Source of the DNA: CAITJF01 sp032654645
Lineage (GTDB): Bacteria > Pseudomonadota > Gammaproteobacteria > Burkholderiales > Gallionellaceae
Direction of reading: 5' to 3'
NCBI GenBank assembly: GCA_032654645.1
Contig: JAULAW010000010.1
Span: 1-64,000, forward strand
DNA length: 64,000 nt
The position numbers were made by a program, and so were the translations under genes. The notes under the pieces were generated by a model. That model was not told where the DNA came from. It ran no database searches and was given only the letters and a program-made list of their open reading frames with translations. Positions 1 to 8,757 of this stretch are shown piece after piece. Numbering within the stretch: position 1 is the first letter of the stretch; each line of letters begins with the position of its first letter.

Positions 1-476
1 CTCTTCGAGTCTGCCTTGTCAACGCGCCTCATGGCTCCATCAAGTTGCGCGAAACGTGCTTCGACTGCGCGTCGTTGCTCCTCAAGTACGCCGATACGGT
101 CGCTCAACCCCATATCCCTGAGCTTTGCACTCTGGTGGTCGAACTGACGAAGCACCTCGTCTCTGGTAAACCGTAATTCCACAGCCTTTGTGGCGAGTAC
201 CGATTTCATGCGCGAGCTGGCTTCACCGCGTTTGCGCTTACCGCGTTTATCTGATTCTTGCTCTTCCTTGACTTCGCCTTCGACAAATTTAACATCGGTC
301 TCCATTTTGAATGCCACATGCGAAGGTGAGCCGGTATCTGTTATTCTGTGCACGCTATCAATGACATCCTTCTTGATCGGCGCAGGATCAATTCGCTCAG
401 CACGAGAACTCGTCTGGATTGTGAATCCAATGACGGACACGAACAACAACGCACTGAGTTTAGAAATCGAGTACAT
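1..476 (-). CDS. Secreted helical protein, 3' end beyond the window
   Basis: Read on the minus strand from an ATG at 474-476; the frame stays open to base 1, so only the first 158 codons are seen. The start is preceded by CAGGGGAAAA, an acceptable ribosome site. Residues 1-26 form a typical signal peptide (basic start, hydrophobic core, then TSSRA). The rest is charged and helical: a Lys/Arg/Glu-rich stretch (KEEQESDKRGKRKRGE) and then heptad-like segments (VLEEQRRAVEARFAQLD) suggesting a coiled coil in the periplasm. It follows the prenyltransferase-fold gene by 67 bases on the same strand, so the two are probably co-transcribed. Family not recognised. Confidence 0.7.
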   Translation of the reverse strand, partial: MYSISKLSALLFVSVIGFTIQTSSRAERIDPAPIKKDVIDSVHRITDTGSPSHVAFKMETDVKFVEGEVKEEQESDKRGKRKRGEASSRMKSVLATKAVELRFTRDEVLRQFDHQSAKLRDMGLSDRIGVLEEQRRAVEARFAQLDGAMRRVDKADSK

Positions 477-543
477 TTTTTTCCCCTGATTTGTATTCTA
501 TTTTTGTTCAAGCTCGCTGACGAGGTACAGTCAAAGATACTGA

Positions 544-2016
544 CTAATCATTCAGGAATTGAAAAACCGCTCGCTCCAGCGGGCTGGAAATTACCGTAAT
601 GGTTCCCCATACGCTAACCTGCGTCATGTTTGCGTCGGTTACGGCATAGTCGAAATCATAAACACCTCGCGCAGAAGTATTTCCACTGATTGTACCGGCT
701 GCCGGGTCAATGCTTAGCCCTGGAGGCAAACTGCCACTGGTGATGCTCCAGCTATAGGGAGGCATCCCGCCACTGGCTGTCAATGCTTTTGTATAACGGG
801 CAAAACGGGGCGTACTTTCGGTAAGCGTGTTGTCAATTGTGAGTCCCGCAGTGGTGGAACCGCCGCCTAAAACACCGCCTGGAATAACTACCTTGTTGTC
901 CCACACGAATGGATTCCGTCCGATCAACAGTTCGACAGCGTTTGGAATTGCATCCTGATCGATGTCTGTCAAAAGAACGGGCGGGGTAGGAAAAACACTC
1001 ATCACCAAAGAAGTAAGATAAGCATCGTTGCCCCAGCTTCCCTTCGCGGATGTGGCGCTTGTATCTTGCTGTGCTACAAGGTAGTTGAGGGCATTGATGG
1101 CATCCGTGTCAGCCGGGGAACGCAAAGTAGAAATAGCTGAGTAGGCCATCGCCGTCTCAGCGACGGTGGAAATCCCGTTGAGCCCAAAACCGCCATCAAC
1201 ATTACGCTTGCTCAGGATGAAACTTAGTCCATCGGCAATGCCATTAAGAATGCTCCTGGTGGTGCCGCAGACCACCGCCGCTGAACCCTGCACGACATTG
1301 GCATTATTGATTGCCTCCAACTCCAGTATGTTGTAGACAGTCGGCAGGATTTCAGTCGTCCCTAATGCTGGTTCAACGCCGGCAGAAGTGCCAGCGGCAG
1401 AACCCGAATATGACCATCCGCCATCGGCGTGCTGACCGTAAAGCATTCCACAATAAACCGAATTTTTCAGCCCCCATGAGTAACCCAGAAAGAAAGTGGT
1501 GTAGCCCAACACCCGCGCAGCAGTGAGCGCTAATGCGGTGTCTGGGTAGCTGGTGTAATAATCGGCATAAGCACCCCAGCCATAGGCTTCATTTCTATTA
1601 TCTTGAAGGGTAAGCCATTGGCCTGTGTAAATGAGATTTTCGAACCCGGCAGCTTTCAATTCAATCATACGTCGAGCTATCGAATCCGTGCTAAGAGCAC
1701 TTGTGTTCGCCAGCCAGGAGATACCATTAGCATAGGGGTAGGCCGATGGGTTGATAAGCGCTTTGCGAAACGACGCCAGGGATTGGGTGGTGATGACAAC
1801 ATGAGGCTGTCCAGCGGCGCCCCAATTGCCATTGGGGTTCTGGTTAAGTATTAACCAAGCCAAGCCGCCAATACGGGCATCATCTACAGTTTGTGCTTGG
1901 GCGACACCCGCAACCGTAGTCAGTGATAGTGCAAAATACCAAATGATTGAATGAATAAATGCCGCCAGCCTACGGACACATAAGGAATATGGACGTACAA
2001 ATGATAGACGAGTCAC
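544..2016 (-). CDS. Exported alpha-toroid (squalene-cyclase/prenyltransferase fold) protein with putative Ig domain
   Basis: 490 residues from a GTG start (GTGACTCGT) behind an AGGGGAGAGG ribosome site. Residues 1-42 carry a signal peptide ending VAQAQ. Residues of about 45-340 contain repeated QW-like motifs (NGNWGAAG, DGGWSYSG, DGGFGLNG) typical of the alpha/alpha toroid of terpene cyclases and prenyltransferases, here most likely a periplasmic or surface version without the catalytic DxDD motif. Residues of about 395-475 match the putative Ig (He_PIG) fold, with SITSGSLPPGLSIDPAAGTI. Such proteins are common in aquatic proteobacteria and their substrate is unknown. The gene lies upstream of, and co-directional with, the secreted helical protein. 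The fold call is solid; no function can be given. Confidence 0.8.
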   Translation of the reverse strand: MTRLSFVRPYSLCVRRLAAFIHSIIWYFALSLTTVAGVAQAQTVDDARIGGLAWLILNQNPNGNWGAAGQPHVVITTQSLASFRKALINPSAYPYANGISWLANTSALSTDSIARRMIELKAAGFENLIYTGQWLTLQDNRNEAYGWGAYADYYTSYPDTALALTAARVLGYTTFFLGYSWGLKNSVYCGMLYGQHADGGWSYSGSAAGTSAGVEPALGTTEILPTVYNILELEAINNANVVQGSAAVVCGTTRSILNGIADGLSFILSKRNVDGGFGLNGISTVAETAMAYSAISTLRSPADTDAINALNYLVAQQDTSATSAKGSWGNDAYLTSLVMSVFPTPPVLLTDIDQDAIPNAVELLIGRNPFVWDNKVVIPGGVLGGGSTTAGLTIDNTLTESTPRFARYTKALTASGGMPPYSWSITSGSLPPGLSIDPAAGTISGNTSARGVYDFDYAVTDANMTQVSVWGTITVISSPLERAVFQFLND

Positions 2017-2215
2017 TAACCTCTCCCCTTTTTTCTTATTGCTTTTGTTCTTCTCGTTGTTTGCGTTGAACCCATTTACTGGAATAGACTTTGTCGCATG
2101 TCCATGATATTGTCAACTTTAAAATTGTGGATATTCGAAAAAACTATTTTGAAAACCATCGTTGCCTAACCATCATAATCCTTGATGGTGCTATATTAAT
2201 TATTGGGAGAAATGC

Positions 2216-2566
2216 ATGAATCCAAATATCTGTCGCATCGGTTTTACTGCTGCTCTGCTTGCAATGCTCGCCTCACCCTCATATGCCGCTGTCAATTGCC
2301 CAGGGACAGTGAATAATCACTACATTGACAGCACCGGAAACGCGTTTGTCACCCACAGCGTTGTTGGAACAGTGCAAATATGCAATGTCAACATTGATTG
2401 GAAAGCCATAACCCCGACTCAATGCTTTGCTTGGCTCGCGCTGGTAAAACAGGGAGTCAGCAAGCCAGCATCCATGGTATTCAATTACTCCACAACTGCT
2501 TGTACGGGGATGCCACAACTTGGAGCTGCCCCCGCTCCACTCTACATCCAATTAAATACACTCTGA
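2216..2566 (+). CDS. Small exported protein of unknown function
   Basis: 116 residues, ATG preceded by TTGGGAGAAATGC, a good ribosome site. Residues 1-24 are a signal peptide with a clear SYA-A cleavage site. The mature part of about 92 residues has four cysteines (near residues 28, 56, 70 and 98), which could form two disulfides in the periplasm. It is transcribed divergently from the toroid gene across a 199-base gap. No family recognised. A 90-codon opposite-strand frame over the same region has no ribosome site or export signal. Confidence 0.65.
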   Translation: MNPNICRIGFTAALLAMLASPSYAAVNCPGTVNNHYIDSTGNAFVTHSVVGTVQICNVNIDWKAITPTQCFAWLALVKQGVSKPASMVFNYSTTACTGMPQLGAAPAPLYIQLNTL

Positions 2567-2590
2567 GAATCATCCTGAGCGTTTTGATCT

Positions 2591-2616
2591 AGTCCACGCA
2601 TATATAAACGTGGACT
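2591..2616 (+). terminator. Hairpin after the small exported protein
   Basis: AGTCCACG at 2591-2598 and CGTGGACT at 2609-2616 form an 8-bp stem with a 10-base AT-rich loop, 25 bases after the stop codon of the small exported protein. There is no strong T-run behind it, so it may be a weak terminator or simply a palindrome. Confidence 0.3.
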
Positions 2617-2636
2617 TGAGCGTTGTATTTATCTGT

Positions 2637-3050
2637 TGCATAAGGGTATGAAACGGCAATCGCCGTCACCCTCCCTCCGAACCCGGTGTGCGGTTTTCCC
2701 GCGACTGGCTCTCCAGCCAGTTGTTTCCTCATTTGGATTGGCGCGCTAATCCGTGAGCTTCGGACATCGTGAACAGCCCAAGATCGGCGAAGAAGATATT
2801 TGGTCATTGTTTGTGATCGCGTAGGTATCGTCCTGGATCCAGTCGGTGCTTTTGCCGTCGTAGCATCGCCCGCAAACGACGATGCACAAATCCGTCGATC
2901 GACGAGAAGGTGAATCGGTGGGCATGTTTGAAGTAGCCGTACCAGCCTTTCAGAATCGGGTTAAGCGACGCAATCACGTAATTGACGGAGTTACAACACG
3001 TTACGCTTCGACTTAGCGCGAATTTTATCCTGCAAGGACATCAGACTTTT
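2637..3050 (-). mobile_element. 3' remnant of a group II intron: maturase C-terminus and domain V
   Basis: On the minus strand, roughly 3050 to 2729 encodes the C-terminal part of a group II intron reverse transcriptase/maturase: LNPILKGWYGYFKHAH, RRLRAMLRRQKH and PNIFFADLGLF, ending RQSK-stop at 2729-2731. Two lesions are visible: a TGA where the family has the Trp of HxxWPNxFF, and a frame change near 3000. Immediately downstream, 2679-2711 (minus strand GAGCCAGTCGCGGG-AAAA-CCGC...) has the sequence and hairpin shape of intron domain V, and the following 40 bases would hold domain VI and the 3' splice end. The 5' two thirds of the intron are missing. It is dead as a mobile element. Confidence 0.75.
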
Positions 3051-3131
3051 CTTGCGTACCCACGCTGCCCTGCTTCAAACCTGTAAGCCAACACAAATAA
3101 TAAGCGCTGCGCACATCGAGACACGGACTGC

Positions 3132-3323
3132 ATGCAATCTAAAATTCCAGCAGAGTTACGATACTCACTTCATGAAAACATGACTCCTCTTGGCAAAGAG
3201 ATTTGTGTGGGAATAATCCCAAAGTGCAATATTTGTCCTATTGCAATTTACTACCCACGCATTGGAGCAAATCGAACAGTCGTTAACCAAAAAAATGATG
3301 ACCGGCAACTACAAAATCCGTAG
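3132..3323 (+). pseudogene. Fragment resembling the C-terminus of an endonuclease III-like DNA glycosylase
   Basis: A 63-codon frame reads PAELRYSLHENMTPLGKEIC followed by VGIIPKCNICPI. The C-x6-C-x2-C spacing and the PLGxxIC context match the iron-sulfur loop at the end of HhH-GPD (Nth-like) glycosylases; the fourth cysteine, expected five residues later, is replaced by Tyr. No HhH or catalytic region precedes it. This is seen in a region of other broken genes, so I read it as a decayed fragment. An overlapping frame at 3241-3465 was not recognised. Confidence 0.4.
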
Positions 3324-3604
3324 CGCCCGCAAGAAATCATTCACCGACGTTACGATGCCGGTGTCATGTTCGCTAGATGGTGTTCTCAAGTTCGACTGCG
3401 TGGAGTCGCCATACTGCGTCTACAGCGAACTGGTCGCGTTGCGTCTGGACCCAAAACATTTCTAATGAATTATTTGGGTGAAATCGGGGGCGATTTACAG
3501 TCACAATAATGGGCAAGAAGAAAACCGTGTTAGATAATGTTAATTCTGGGCAACATGCTTTGCAGTGGCGAACTGTGAGTTTTTGTGGTGAGCATCAATG
3601 AGAC

Positions 3605-3928
3605 TCAATGTTCAAGTTGGAGAGAATATCCATCCGGTGTCGTCGGTCTTTTCCACGCCACAGATAAATAATTCGTCGGCGGGGTTGCCGCTGAACTTCT
3701 CTCCCTCATCCGTGAAGCGGCTTCGTGCCTAAGGTCATGGAAGCGCAGCCCGACAAAACCAGCATTTTTAGCTGCTTTGGTGAAGGCTCGACTGAGTCCA
3801 TCGGCACTGGTTATGTGGCCGACTTGAAAAAGTTTCGCCATCTTGATTGTTGAAGATGGAAGGCTTTTGAATAACGCAACCGCCCTGTCTGTTAAGGGTA
3901 CAACACGCTCTTTACCTCCAGATTTAAC
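3605..3928 (-). pseudogene. Tyrosine recombinase (integrase) C-terminal fragment
   Basis: The minus strand from about 3928 reads KSGGKERVVPLTDRAVALF, then ITSADGLSRAFTKAAKNAGF and LRFHDLRHEAASRM, which is the core of the catalytic domain with the box II HxLRHE motif. After that the frame leaves the family: the LGH...Y box with the nucleophilic Tyr is absent and the protein ends with unrelated residues at 3605. The N-terminal half is also missing. It abuts the 3' tRNA-Leu fragment, the usual place for an integrase of an element inserted in a tRNA gene. Confidence 0.75.
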
Positions 3929-3952
3929 TCACTGAATTATAATGTTGCATCA

Positions 3953-4017
3953 ACGGACTTAAAATCCGTCGCTTGGGTAAAACCAGCGTACCGGTTCGAT
4001 TCCGGTTCCGGGCACCA
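3953..4017 (+). pseudogene. 3' part of tRNA-Leu(UAA), likely an attachment site relic
   Basis: From the anticodon stem onward the sequence matches a leucine tRNA: stem ACGGA/TCCGT around loop CTTAAAA (anticodon TAA), a long class II variable arm, T arm ACCGG-TTCGATT-CCGGT, acceptor strand TCCGGGC, discriminator A and CCA (4015-4017). The upstream 70 bases contain no D arm or matching 5' acceptor strand, so the 5' half is absent. Elements that integrate into tRNA genes carry exactly such 3' segments, and integrase fragments lie on both sides. It is presumably not a functional tRNA. Confidence 0.8.
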
Positions 4018-4098
4018 GACATGCGGTTTTCAGAGCATTTGACACCTTCAAACCGCAAAGCTCATTTTCTACAAAAATGAGCCTTTTTCTACAATTCG

Positions 4099-4620
4099 TC
4101 ATTTCAGCGGAAAGACTTTGTCACCTTTTCGATCACGCGTGTAACGTTCCGTCATGCTTCTTCCCTTGTGTCCAAGCAACCTTTGAGCATGTGCCAAATC
4201 CCCGGTATCGGTTGCCGACTTGGCACGGATATCGCGGAATTGAAAATCCACGGCAGCTTCCTGTCGAGCCTTATCAAATCGGGCACGTAAAGCACCATAG
4301 GAAAGACGCTGACCATTCCCATCCTGGAGCAGGGCATCACACCTATCAGAAAAAGTTTGACGGCCCTGGATACGCTGTATGAGGTCTTTGAGCTCACCTG
4401 TAAGGGAATTGAGGAAAGTATTGATAACACCAAAAGTCGTAGCGCCATTCGGGTCATTGGCAGCAGCAGGCTGTTTGGCGCGCTTGAATTCGATGACACT
4501 GCCAATGGTATTGTTGAGGTTGCCATTGTATTGAGCGGGAGCAATGGCCCACAATAAGGACGGCCAGGCCAGAAGGAAAGCAAGCAAAAAGAATTTTTTC
4601 ACTTCAACCCCTAAGGCCAA
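4099..4620 (-). pseudogene. Chimeric frame: exported-protein start fused to an integrase C-terminus
   Basis: The first 80 or so residues begin with a hydrophobic export-like segment (KKFFLLAFLLAWPSLLWA) and continue as a small unknown protein; the last 80 are the end of a tyrosine recombinase: FRDIRAKSATDTGDLAHAQ, then RLLGHKGRSMTERYTR with the LGH box and nucleophile Tyr. The two parts do not belong together in any family I know, and the integrase half lacks most of its catalytic domain, so a deletion probably joined two genes. The frame ends 81 bases from the tRNA-Leu fragment, the expected integrase position. GTG at 4602 is an alternative start with GGGGTTGAA before it. Confidence 0.65.
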
Positions 4621-4676
4621 GCACTACGGAATAACCCGACAGACACCCCATCAAGAATATTCCCAGATACCAGAAT

Positions 4677-5219
4677 TCAACAGACATTATGTAACTCCCA
4701 AGTAAACGAAAAACGGGGGGTGTTGCGCACCACCCCCCGATTTTTTAATGCGCCCCCTTGATAATCCGGCGCGCCTTCATGTAGGCGCAAGCCGTTATGG
4801 ATTTCAACCTCGAGGCGCAGCCACCTGGACGCAGGATCGCCAAGATGGCGACCTTTCTCATAACCCCTGAAAAGCATATTTTCTCTGGTACCGATATAAA
4901 CTGATCTGCCCCTGCCGTCAGGGCGGATGTGATTGCCGCGGAGCTCAATCTTGGGATACCTGCCGCCGTTTTGAAAAAAACCTTGGTGGAAACCATGGAG
5001 AACATTTTCAATGCAAAACCGCTCCCCACAAAAATCATCATGAGCCAAATCAATACGGCTGATTTGCGCGCCGTCGGCGGTGTGCAAAAAACGCTCCAAA
5101 CGTGCTTCCCAGCCAGCTGAAGAATGAAGACAGCCTGTACCACTGATCGTGACGCCAACTGTACTGGCCTGGTTATGCCAAGGATGAAATGAGCGGACAC
5201 GGCTTTCGCGCAATGGCAC
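4677..5219 (-). pseudogene. Filamentous-phage-type replication initiation protein fragment
   Basis: The frame contains ISRIDLAHDDFCGER, GGRYPKIELRGNHIRPDGRG, SVYIGTRENMLFRGYEKG and SRWLRLEVEIHN, characteristic of the rolling-circle replication initiators (Rep_trans family, RstA-like) of inoviruses and small plasmids. The family is usually over 300 residues; here only about 150 recognisable residues remain, the C-terminal third is missing, and the first 25 residues overlap the opposite-strand integrase tail and are probably not original. This points to a decayed inoprophage at the tRNA-Leu site. Confidence 0.7.
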
Positions 5220-5425
5220 GAACTATCCTGGACGAAGTACTGCAGGTGCGCCCGGACTTCATCGAACACCAGCTTGCCCATGCCGTGCGTGATCCGAACG
5301 GTCGTGCATACAACCGCACTGCGCACCTTGCCGAACGCAAGAAGATGATGCAACAGTGGTCTGACTATCTGGATACCCTCAAAGCAGGCGCACAAGTGAT
5401 CCCATTGCGGGCAAATTCCGCATGA
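5189..5425 (+). pseudogene. P4-type integrase C-terminal fragment
   Basis: 78 codons reading GHGFRAMARTILDEVL, FIEHQLAHAVRDPNGRAYNR and YLDTLKAGAQV: the last catalytic helices of P4-family tyrosine integrases (R of HGFRAMAR, H of LAHA, Y of AYNR). The first 300 or more residues of the family are missing; the frame starts at a junction with the inovirus Rep fragment. It is the third integrase tail within 2 kb and belongs to a different integrase family from the other two. Confidence 0.8.
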
Positions 5426-5461
5426 CTACAGCAGCCACCAAATCGGACACGCTGCAGCAGC

Positions 5462-5489
5462 TTGACAATGTAACTCGCAGGGTTACAAT
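5462..5489 (+). promoter_or_regulatory. higBA promoter with overlapping operator
   Basis: TTGACA at 5462-5467 and TACAAT at 5484-5489 are separated by 16 bases, a good sigma-70 promoter. The palindrome TGTAAC-N7-GTTACA (5469-5487) lies between and over these boxes, the expected position for HigA-type antitoxin repression of its own operon. The predicted start site falls at or within a base or two of the ATG of the toxin gene, so the transcript may be nearly leaderless. Confidence 0.65.
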
Positions 5490-5494
5490 ACACC

Positions 5495-5773
5495 ATGATT
5501 AAGAGCTTCAAACACAAAGGGCTTGAGCGGCTGTTTATCAAGGGCAGTGCCAGCGGTGTGCAGGCGGATTATGCGCCCCGCATTGTTCTGATGCTTGATG
5601 CCATAGACGCGGCTGAACAGGTGAAAGAACTGGACTTGCCTGGCTTACGTCTGCATCGTTTGAAGGGCGACAAGCGCAACCTTTGGAGCGTGAGAGTATC
5701 GGCTAATTGGCGCATCACGTTTGAGTTTGAAAACGGCGATGCTTATATTCTGGACTTGGAGGATTATCACTGA
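5495..5773 (+). CDS. higB: HigB-type mRNA-interferase toxin
   Basis: 92 residues, the usual size for the HigB branch of the RelE superfamily, whose members cut mRNA on the ribosome. Diagnostic segments are KHKGLERLFIKG near the start, LDLPGLRLHRLKGDKRNLWS in the middle and NWRITFEFENGDAYILDLED at the end. The toxin comes before the antitoxin, as in higBA loci, and its TGA overlaps the antitoxin ATG by one base (TGATG at 5771-5775), implying translational coupling. The module is complete and uninterrupted, in contrast to the decayed DNA around it, consistent with a selfish maintenance element. Confidence 0.92.
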   Translation: MIKSFKHKGLERLFIKGSASGVQADYAPRIVLMLDAIDAAEQVKELDLPGLRLHRLKGDKRNLWSVRVSANWRITFEFENGDAYILDLEDYH

Positions 5774-6075
5774 TGGATACTTTACGAAACAAAAAACGCG
5801 CACCCACTCACCCCGGCGCATTGCTGCGCGAAGTGGTGTTACCCGAGATGGGGATCACGCAAGGCGAGTTTGCCGACCGGCTGGGGGTGTCGCGCCGCAC
5901 CGTGTCCGAAGTGCTGCATGAACGCCGCCCGGTTACGCCTGACATGGCGATCCGCTTAGGCAAGCTGCTGGGCAATGGCGCGGGGCTGTGGTTGCGGATG
6001 CAGCAAGCGGTGGATGTTTGGACGCTGGAACAGCAAGGCGATTACGCCCACATCCAGCAACTTAAGGCCGCATAA
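5773..6075 (+). CDS. higA: HigA-type antitoxin, helix-turn-helix
   Basis: 100 residues of the HigA/VapI family. THPGALLREVVLPEMGITQG begins the XRE-type DNA-binding domain, followed by FADRLGVSRRTVSEVLHERR (the helix-turn-helix) and the family end LGNGAGLWLRMQQAVDVW. It neutralises HigB by complex formation and is expected to repress the promoter at 5462-5489. The end of the gene overlaps the 3' end of the IS1380 fragment on the other strand, so the insertion stopped exactly at or inside the antitoxin tail without destroying it. Confidence 0.92.
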   Translation: MDTLRNKKRAPTHPGALLREVVLPEMGITQGEFADRLGVSRRTVSEVLHERRPVTPDMAIRLGKLLGNGAGLWLRMQQAVDVWTLEQQGDYAHIQQLKAA

Positions 6076-6752
6076 AGATGCTGGCAGACCGTCGCCAGCA
6101 AGACTTTGACCGGACAGCTACTTGGCAGATGCAGCAGCACCCGGTCTTTGTGCTGTTTGACCCGCACGGCGATCTTGAACAGCGATAGGATGACCGTCTT
6201 GGGCTGAGCTGAAGCCAGTGCGGTGCCTTGCAGGCCCAACTGGCGCAATTGCTGGTGCAACACATAAGCACCCGCCGTCAGCAGCAGACGGCCAAAGTTG
6301 GCGAGGAAAGACTGAGCCGAAGTCCGGTCGGCTTTCAGGTCGCACTTCACTTGCTTGATCCAATTCTCCGCCTGTCCGCGCGCGCAATAGTCCTGCTGGT
6401 AAAGCGTACGGGGTGAGGGGCCGCGCATCGAAGTCACCACGAAACGTTCGTTGTCCTTGCCCGGCACTTCACCGCCGCCAGGCAGGACTTCGGCTTTGAG
6501 CACCACGCGAAAGGCTTGCGGCCAGGACTTGGCCGCATATTCGAATTCACCGAACAAGCGCACCGCAGCCACGGCGGATCCCAAGCCTTGAGCGGCCAAA
6601 GACCGGCGCATGGCAAGATGCCCGCGCGCATTCTTCATCAACCCCTCGGCCTTACGCGACAAGACGGCGTTACCGCCCAAGCCAAAGATGAAATCCGCAT
6701 TGGCATCGGCCGCGATCAACCCCATCAACTCGGGGTTGGCGAAGTGCCCGTC
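6042..6752 (-). pseudogene. IS1380-family transposase, C-terminal half
   Basis: Recognisable IS1380 segments are GDGHFANPELM at the truncated start, DFIFGLGGNAVL, and YCARGQAENWIKQVKCDLKA, the conserved region around the last catalytic acid. The family is about 430-470 residues; only about 235 remain and the frame has no start codon of its own before 6752. The last residues (SCWMWA) read through the higA 3' end and are not original. No terminal inverted repeats were found. Dead copy. Confidence 0.85.
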
Positions 6753-6796
6753 CCCCTGTGGGGCACTTGGGGGAGCACTGATTTTTAAAACTACCC

Positions 6797-7564
6797 TTAC
6801 GGATCTGCTGGATTATCCGGCACCACGGGCGCAACTTCTGTAGGCTGGTCTTTCACCATGCGCCTCATATTCTCGGCACGTTCGGTGTTTGCAGGATGTG
6901 TGCTTAAAAAAGGAACCATGGAACCGGAGGTCACGGCCCCCAATTTTTCTTGCAGACGTACAGCACCCCAAGGGTCAAAACCTGCCTGGGTCATGTATGC
7001 CACTCCGAGTTGGTCTGCATCACGCTCTTCATCCCTGGTGAATGTTCTTGAGACTGTGGTTGTTGCAGCATCTGTTGCGGTGATAGGGATTGGAATACCC
7101 ACCATGGCCAGCGCAAAGCTAAGAACAGTTGAAGTCATAATACGGTTCTCTTCTCGGTTCTGCCGCACCTTCCCATGCTCAAGGTAAAGATGCGCTAATT
7201 CGTGCCCTATCAATGCGGCCATTGCATCTGCATCATCACCAATGAGATTTATCATGCCGATATTGATGCCGATTTTTGATATTTTATGGAAAGCAAAGGA
7301 AAACCCATTGGGCTGATCACCTTCAGAGATTAGGAGTTCAGTGCGCAACGGGCCGGCAGCGTTTTCTACACGCTCCTTAATGTTGATTATATTTCTGATG
7401 TCGGCGGTGTTGAAACCAGCAATGATTTTTCCGTTTTGCTTGTTTTTATATACGACAAAAGGTTGCGGAAAATTGGCTATCGATGCGGCGTCCCATACTC
7501 TTTGCGGCGGGTTGGCACAGCCAGACATCAACGCCACGAGCAGCATGAATACTAATTTAGTCAT
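6797..7564 (-). CDS. M48-family metallopeptidase lipoprotein
   Basis: 255 residues. Residues 1-16 are a lipoprotein signal with lipobox LMSGC, so Cys16 would be lipidated and the protein held in the periplasm, probably at the outer membrane. The zinc site HELAH is at 121-125 (LIGHELAHLYLEHG) and the third ligand lies in RDEERDADQLGVAYM, the family ExxxD-like motif. This is the BepA/LoiP-like group of M48 peptidases that take part in outer-membrane protein quality control; the TPR domain of BepA is missing. Apparently monocistronic. Confidence 0.88.
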   Translation of the reverse strand: MTKLVFMLLVALMSGCANPPQRVWDAASIANFPQPFVVYKNKQNGKIIAGFNTADIRNIINIKERVENAAGPLRTELLISEGDQPNGFSFAFHKISKIGINIGMINLIGDDADAMAALIGHELAHLYLEHGKVRQNREENRIMTSTVLSFALAMVGIPIPITATDAATTTVSRTFTRDEERDADQLGVAYMTQAGFDPWGAVRLQEKLGAVTSGSMVPFLSTHPANTERAENMRRMVKDQPTEVAPVVPDNPADP

Positions 7565-7795
7565 TTTGAAGTTTCTAAAAATTCTTCATTCCTCGCTTGA
7601 TACGGCTTCCAGCAACTGGGCATTGACTGGGCGCCAACCTTGGCCTGACATAGTGCAATCAGAGTTATTCGGAGGGGTGCAAGTTTTTGGATATGTGCAT
7701 GTGAACAGGAAGGTTCCCGCGATTCCGTCGTCATAGCAGGGAGTAAGGCAGCGGCGCTGGCGGGTTTGTTCCTCTTCCCGGAATGGGAGGATTAT

Positions 7796-8110
7796 TTAGT
7801 CGCAAAGATGCGGCATCGAGCCTTCCGCAAGTTCGCCTGTATCGGGGTCAATCCAATCGGCAATGCCAATTTCTGCTTCCGCTTCATGAAGCGACTCGCC
7901 TTCCTCGTAATCGCTATCTTCCCGATATTGCATATCCAGCAGCGCTTCGGTTGAGGTTGGAAATGGGCCGTAAAATTTTCCGGTGGGCTTGTCCTGCCAA
8001 TAGAAACCATCAGGGCGCTCGACCAGGCACGTCCGATCATCAGCCGGCACTGTTTGATCAGCCTCTGCTTCGTGAGAATGGTGTGTTGGAATTACGCTCT
8101 TTTTTGGCAT
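7796..8110 (-). CDS. Conserved acidic protein of unknown function
   Basis: 104 residues, ATG at 8108-8110. The middle has a conserved-looking block, RPDGFYWQDKPTGKFYGPF followed by EALLDMQYRED, and the C-terminal half is strongly acidic. There is no signal peptide or membrane segment, so it is probably cytoplasmic. I recall similar short proteins in betaproteobacteria but no known function. Downstream, 7565-7795 has no convincing gene (see rejected items). Confidence 0.65.
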   Translation of the reverse strand: MPKKSVIPTHHSHEAEADQTVPADDRTCLVERPDGFYWQDKPTGKFYGPFPTSTEALLDMQYREDSDYEEGESLHEAEAEIGIADWIDPDTGELAEGSMPHLCD

Positions 8111-8303
8111 GATTCATTTTCTGCTGAAAGCTAATTCTTCGCCGATAGTATTGAGAATTCGTCCCTTGCTGTCAATGGAAAATTCATCAAAGATTTTTAC
8201 TAACGAGTATAGTCACATGCGAAGCATACCTCATGCCTGTCAGTTTGTTTCGATGAAACATGAATTTTTGCCCAAACTTTTCTTCATGTATTTTGTTTGC
8301 TGA

Positions 8304-8309
8304 TATAAT
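8304..8309 (+). promoter_or_regulatory. -10 box of the tRNA-Pro promoter
   Basis: A perfect TATAAT at 8304-8309 ends 9 bases before the mature tRNA. The -35 region (around 8281-8286, TCTTCA) is weak. The remainder of 8112-8303 shows nothing else. Confidence 0.6.
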
Positions 8310-8318
8310 CCAACACTT

Positions 8319-8395
<77 letters not shown>

Positions 8396-8757
8396 GACAA
8401 TTCAAATAGTTGCAAAGCCATTACTTTATTTGGTGGTGTTTTGGTGGCGGTCTGCTCGAATATTGCGTCAATTTTGCCACGCTCATTGCTCTTAATCTGC
8501 ACCGCAATCCACTTCGAGTAAACCTTCAGCAACATCTGCATATTGGCATGGCCAAGCTGCTTGGACACCCACATCGGGTTTGCCCCTGCCATCAGAAAGT
8601 GTGGCGCGTCTGGTAGAAGTTTCGCTCCCTCATTCCCAGCGCCTTCAAAGTCGGCTTCCAGTATGCGCGGCGTAATGGCCTTTCTTCGCTGTACGGCTTT
8701 CCAGTCATTGGAATCTCGAACACATAATCGCGGAAGAAGTGGGGCACACCAGGCCAA

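Noticed and set aside
3241..3465. A 74-codon plus-strand frame
   Set aside because: No recognisable family, no ribosome site, and it overlaps the glycosylase-like fragment in a decayed region.
7586..7795. A minus-strand open stretch of 69 codons with five cysteines, in frame with and directly after the stop of the 104-residue gene
   Set aside because: It has no ATG, GTG or TTG start before residue 49 and no ribosome site; read-through is possible but unsupported, so it is not listed as a gene.
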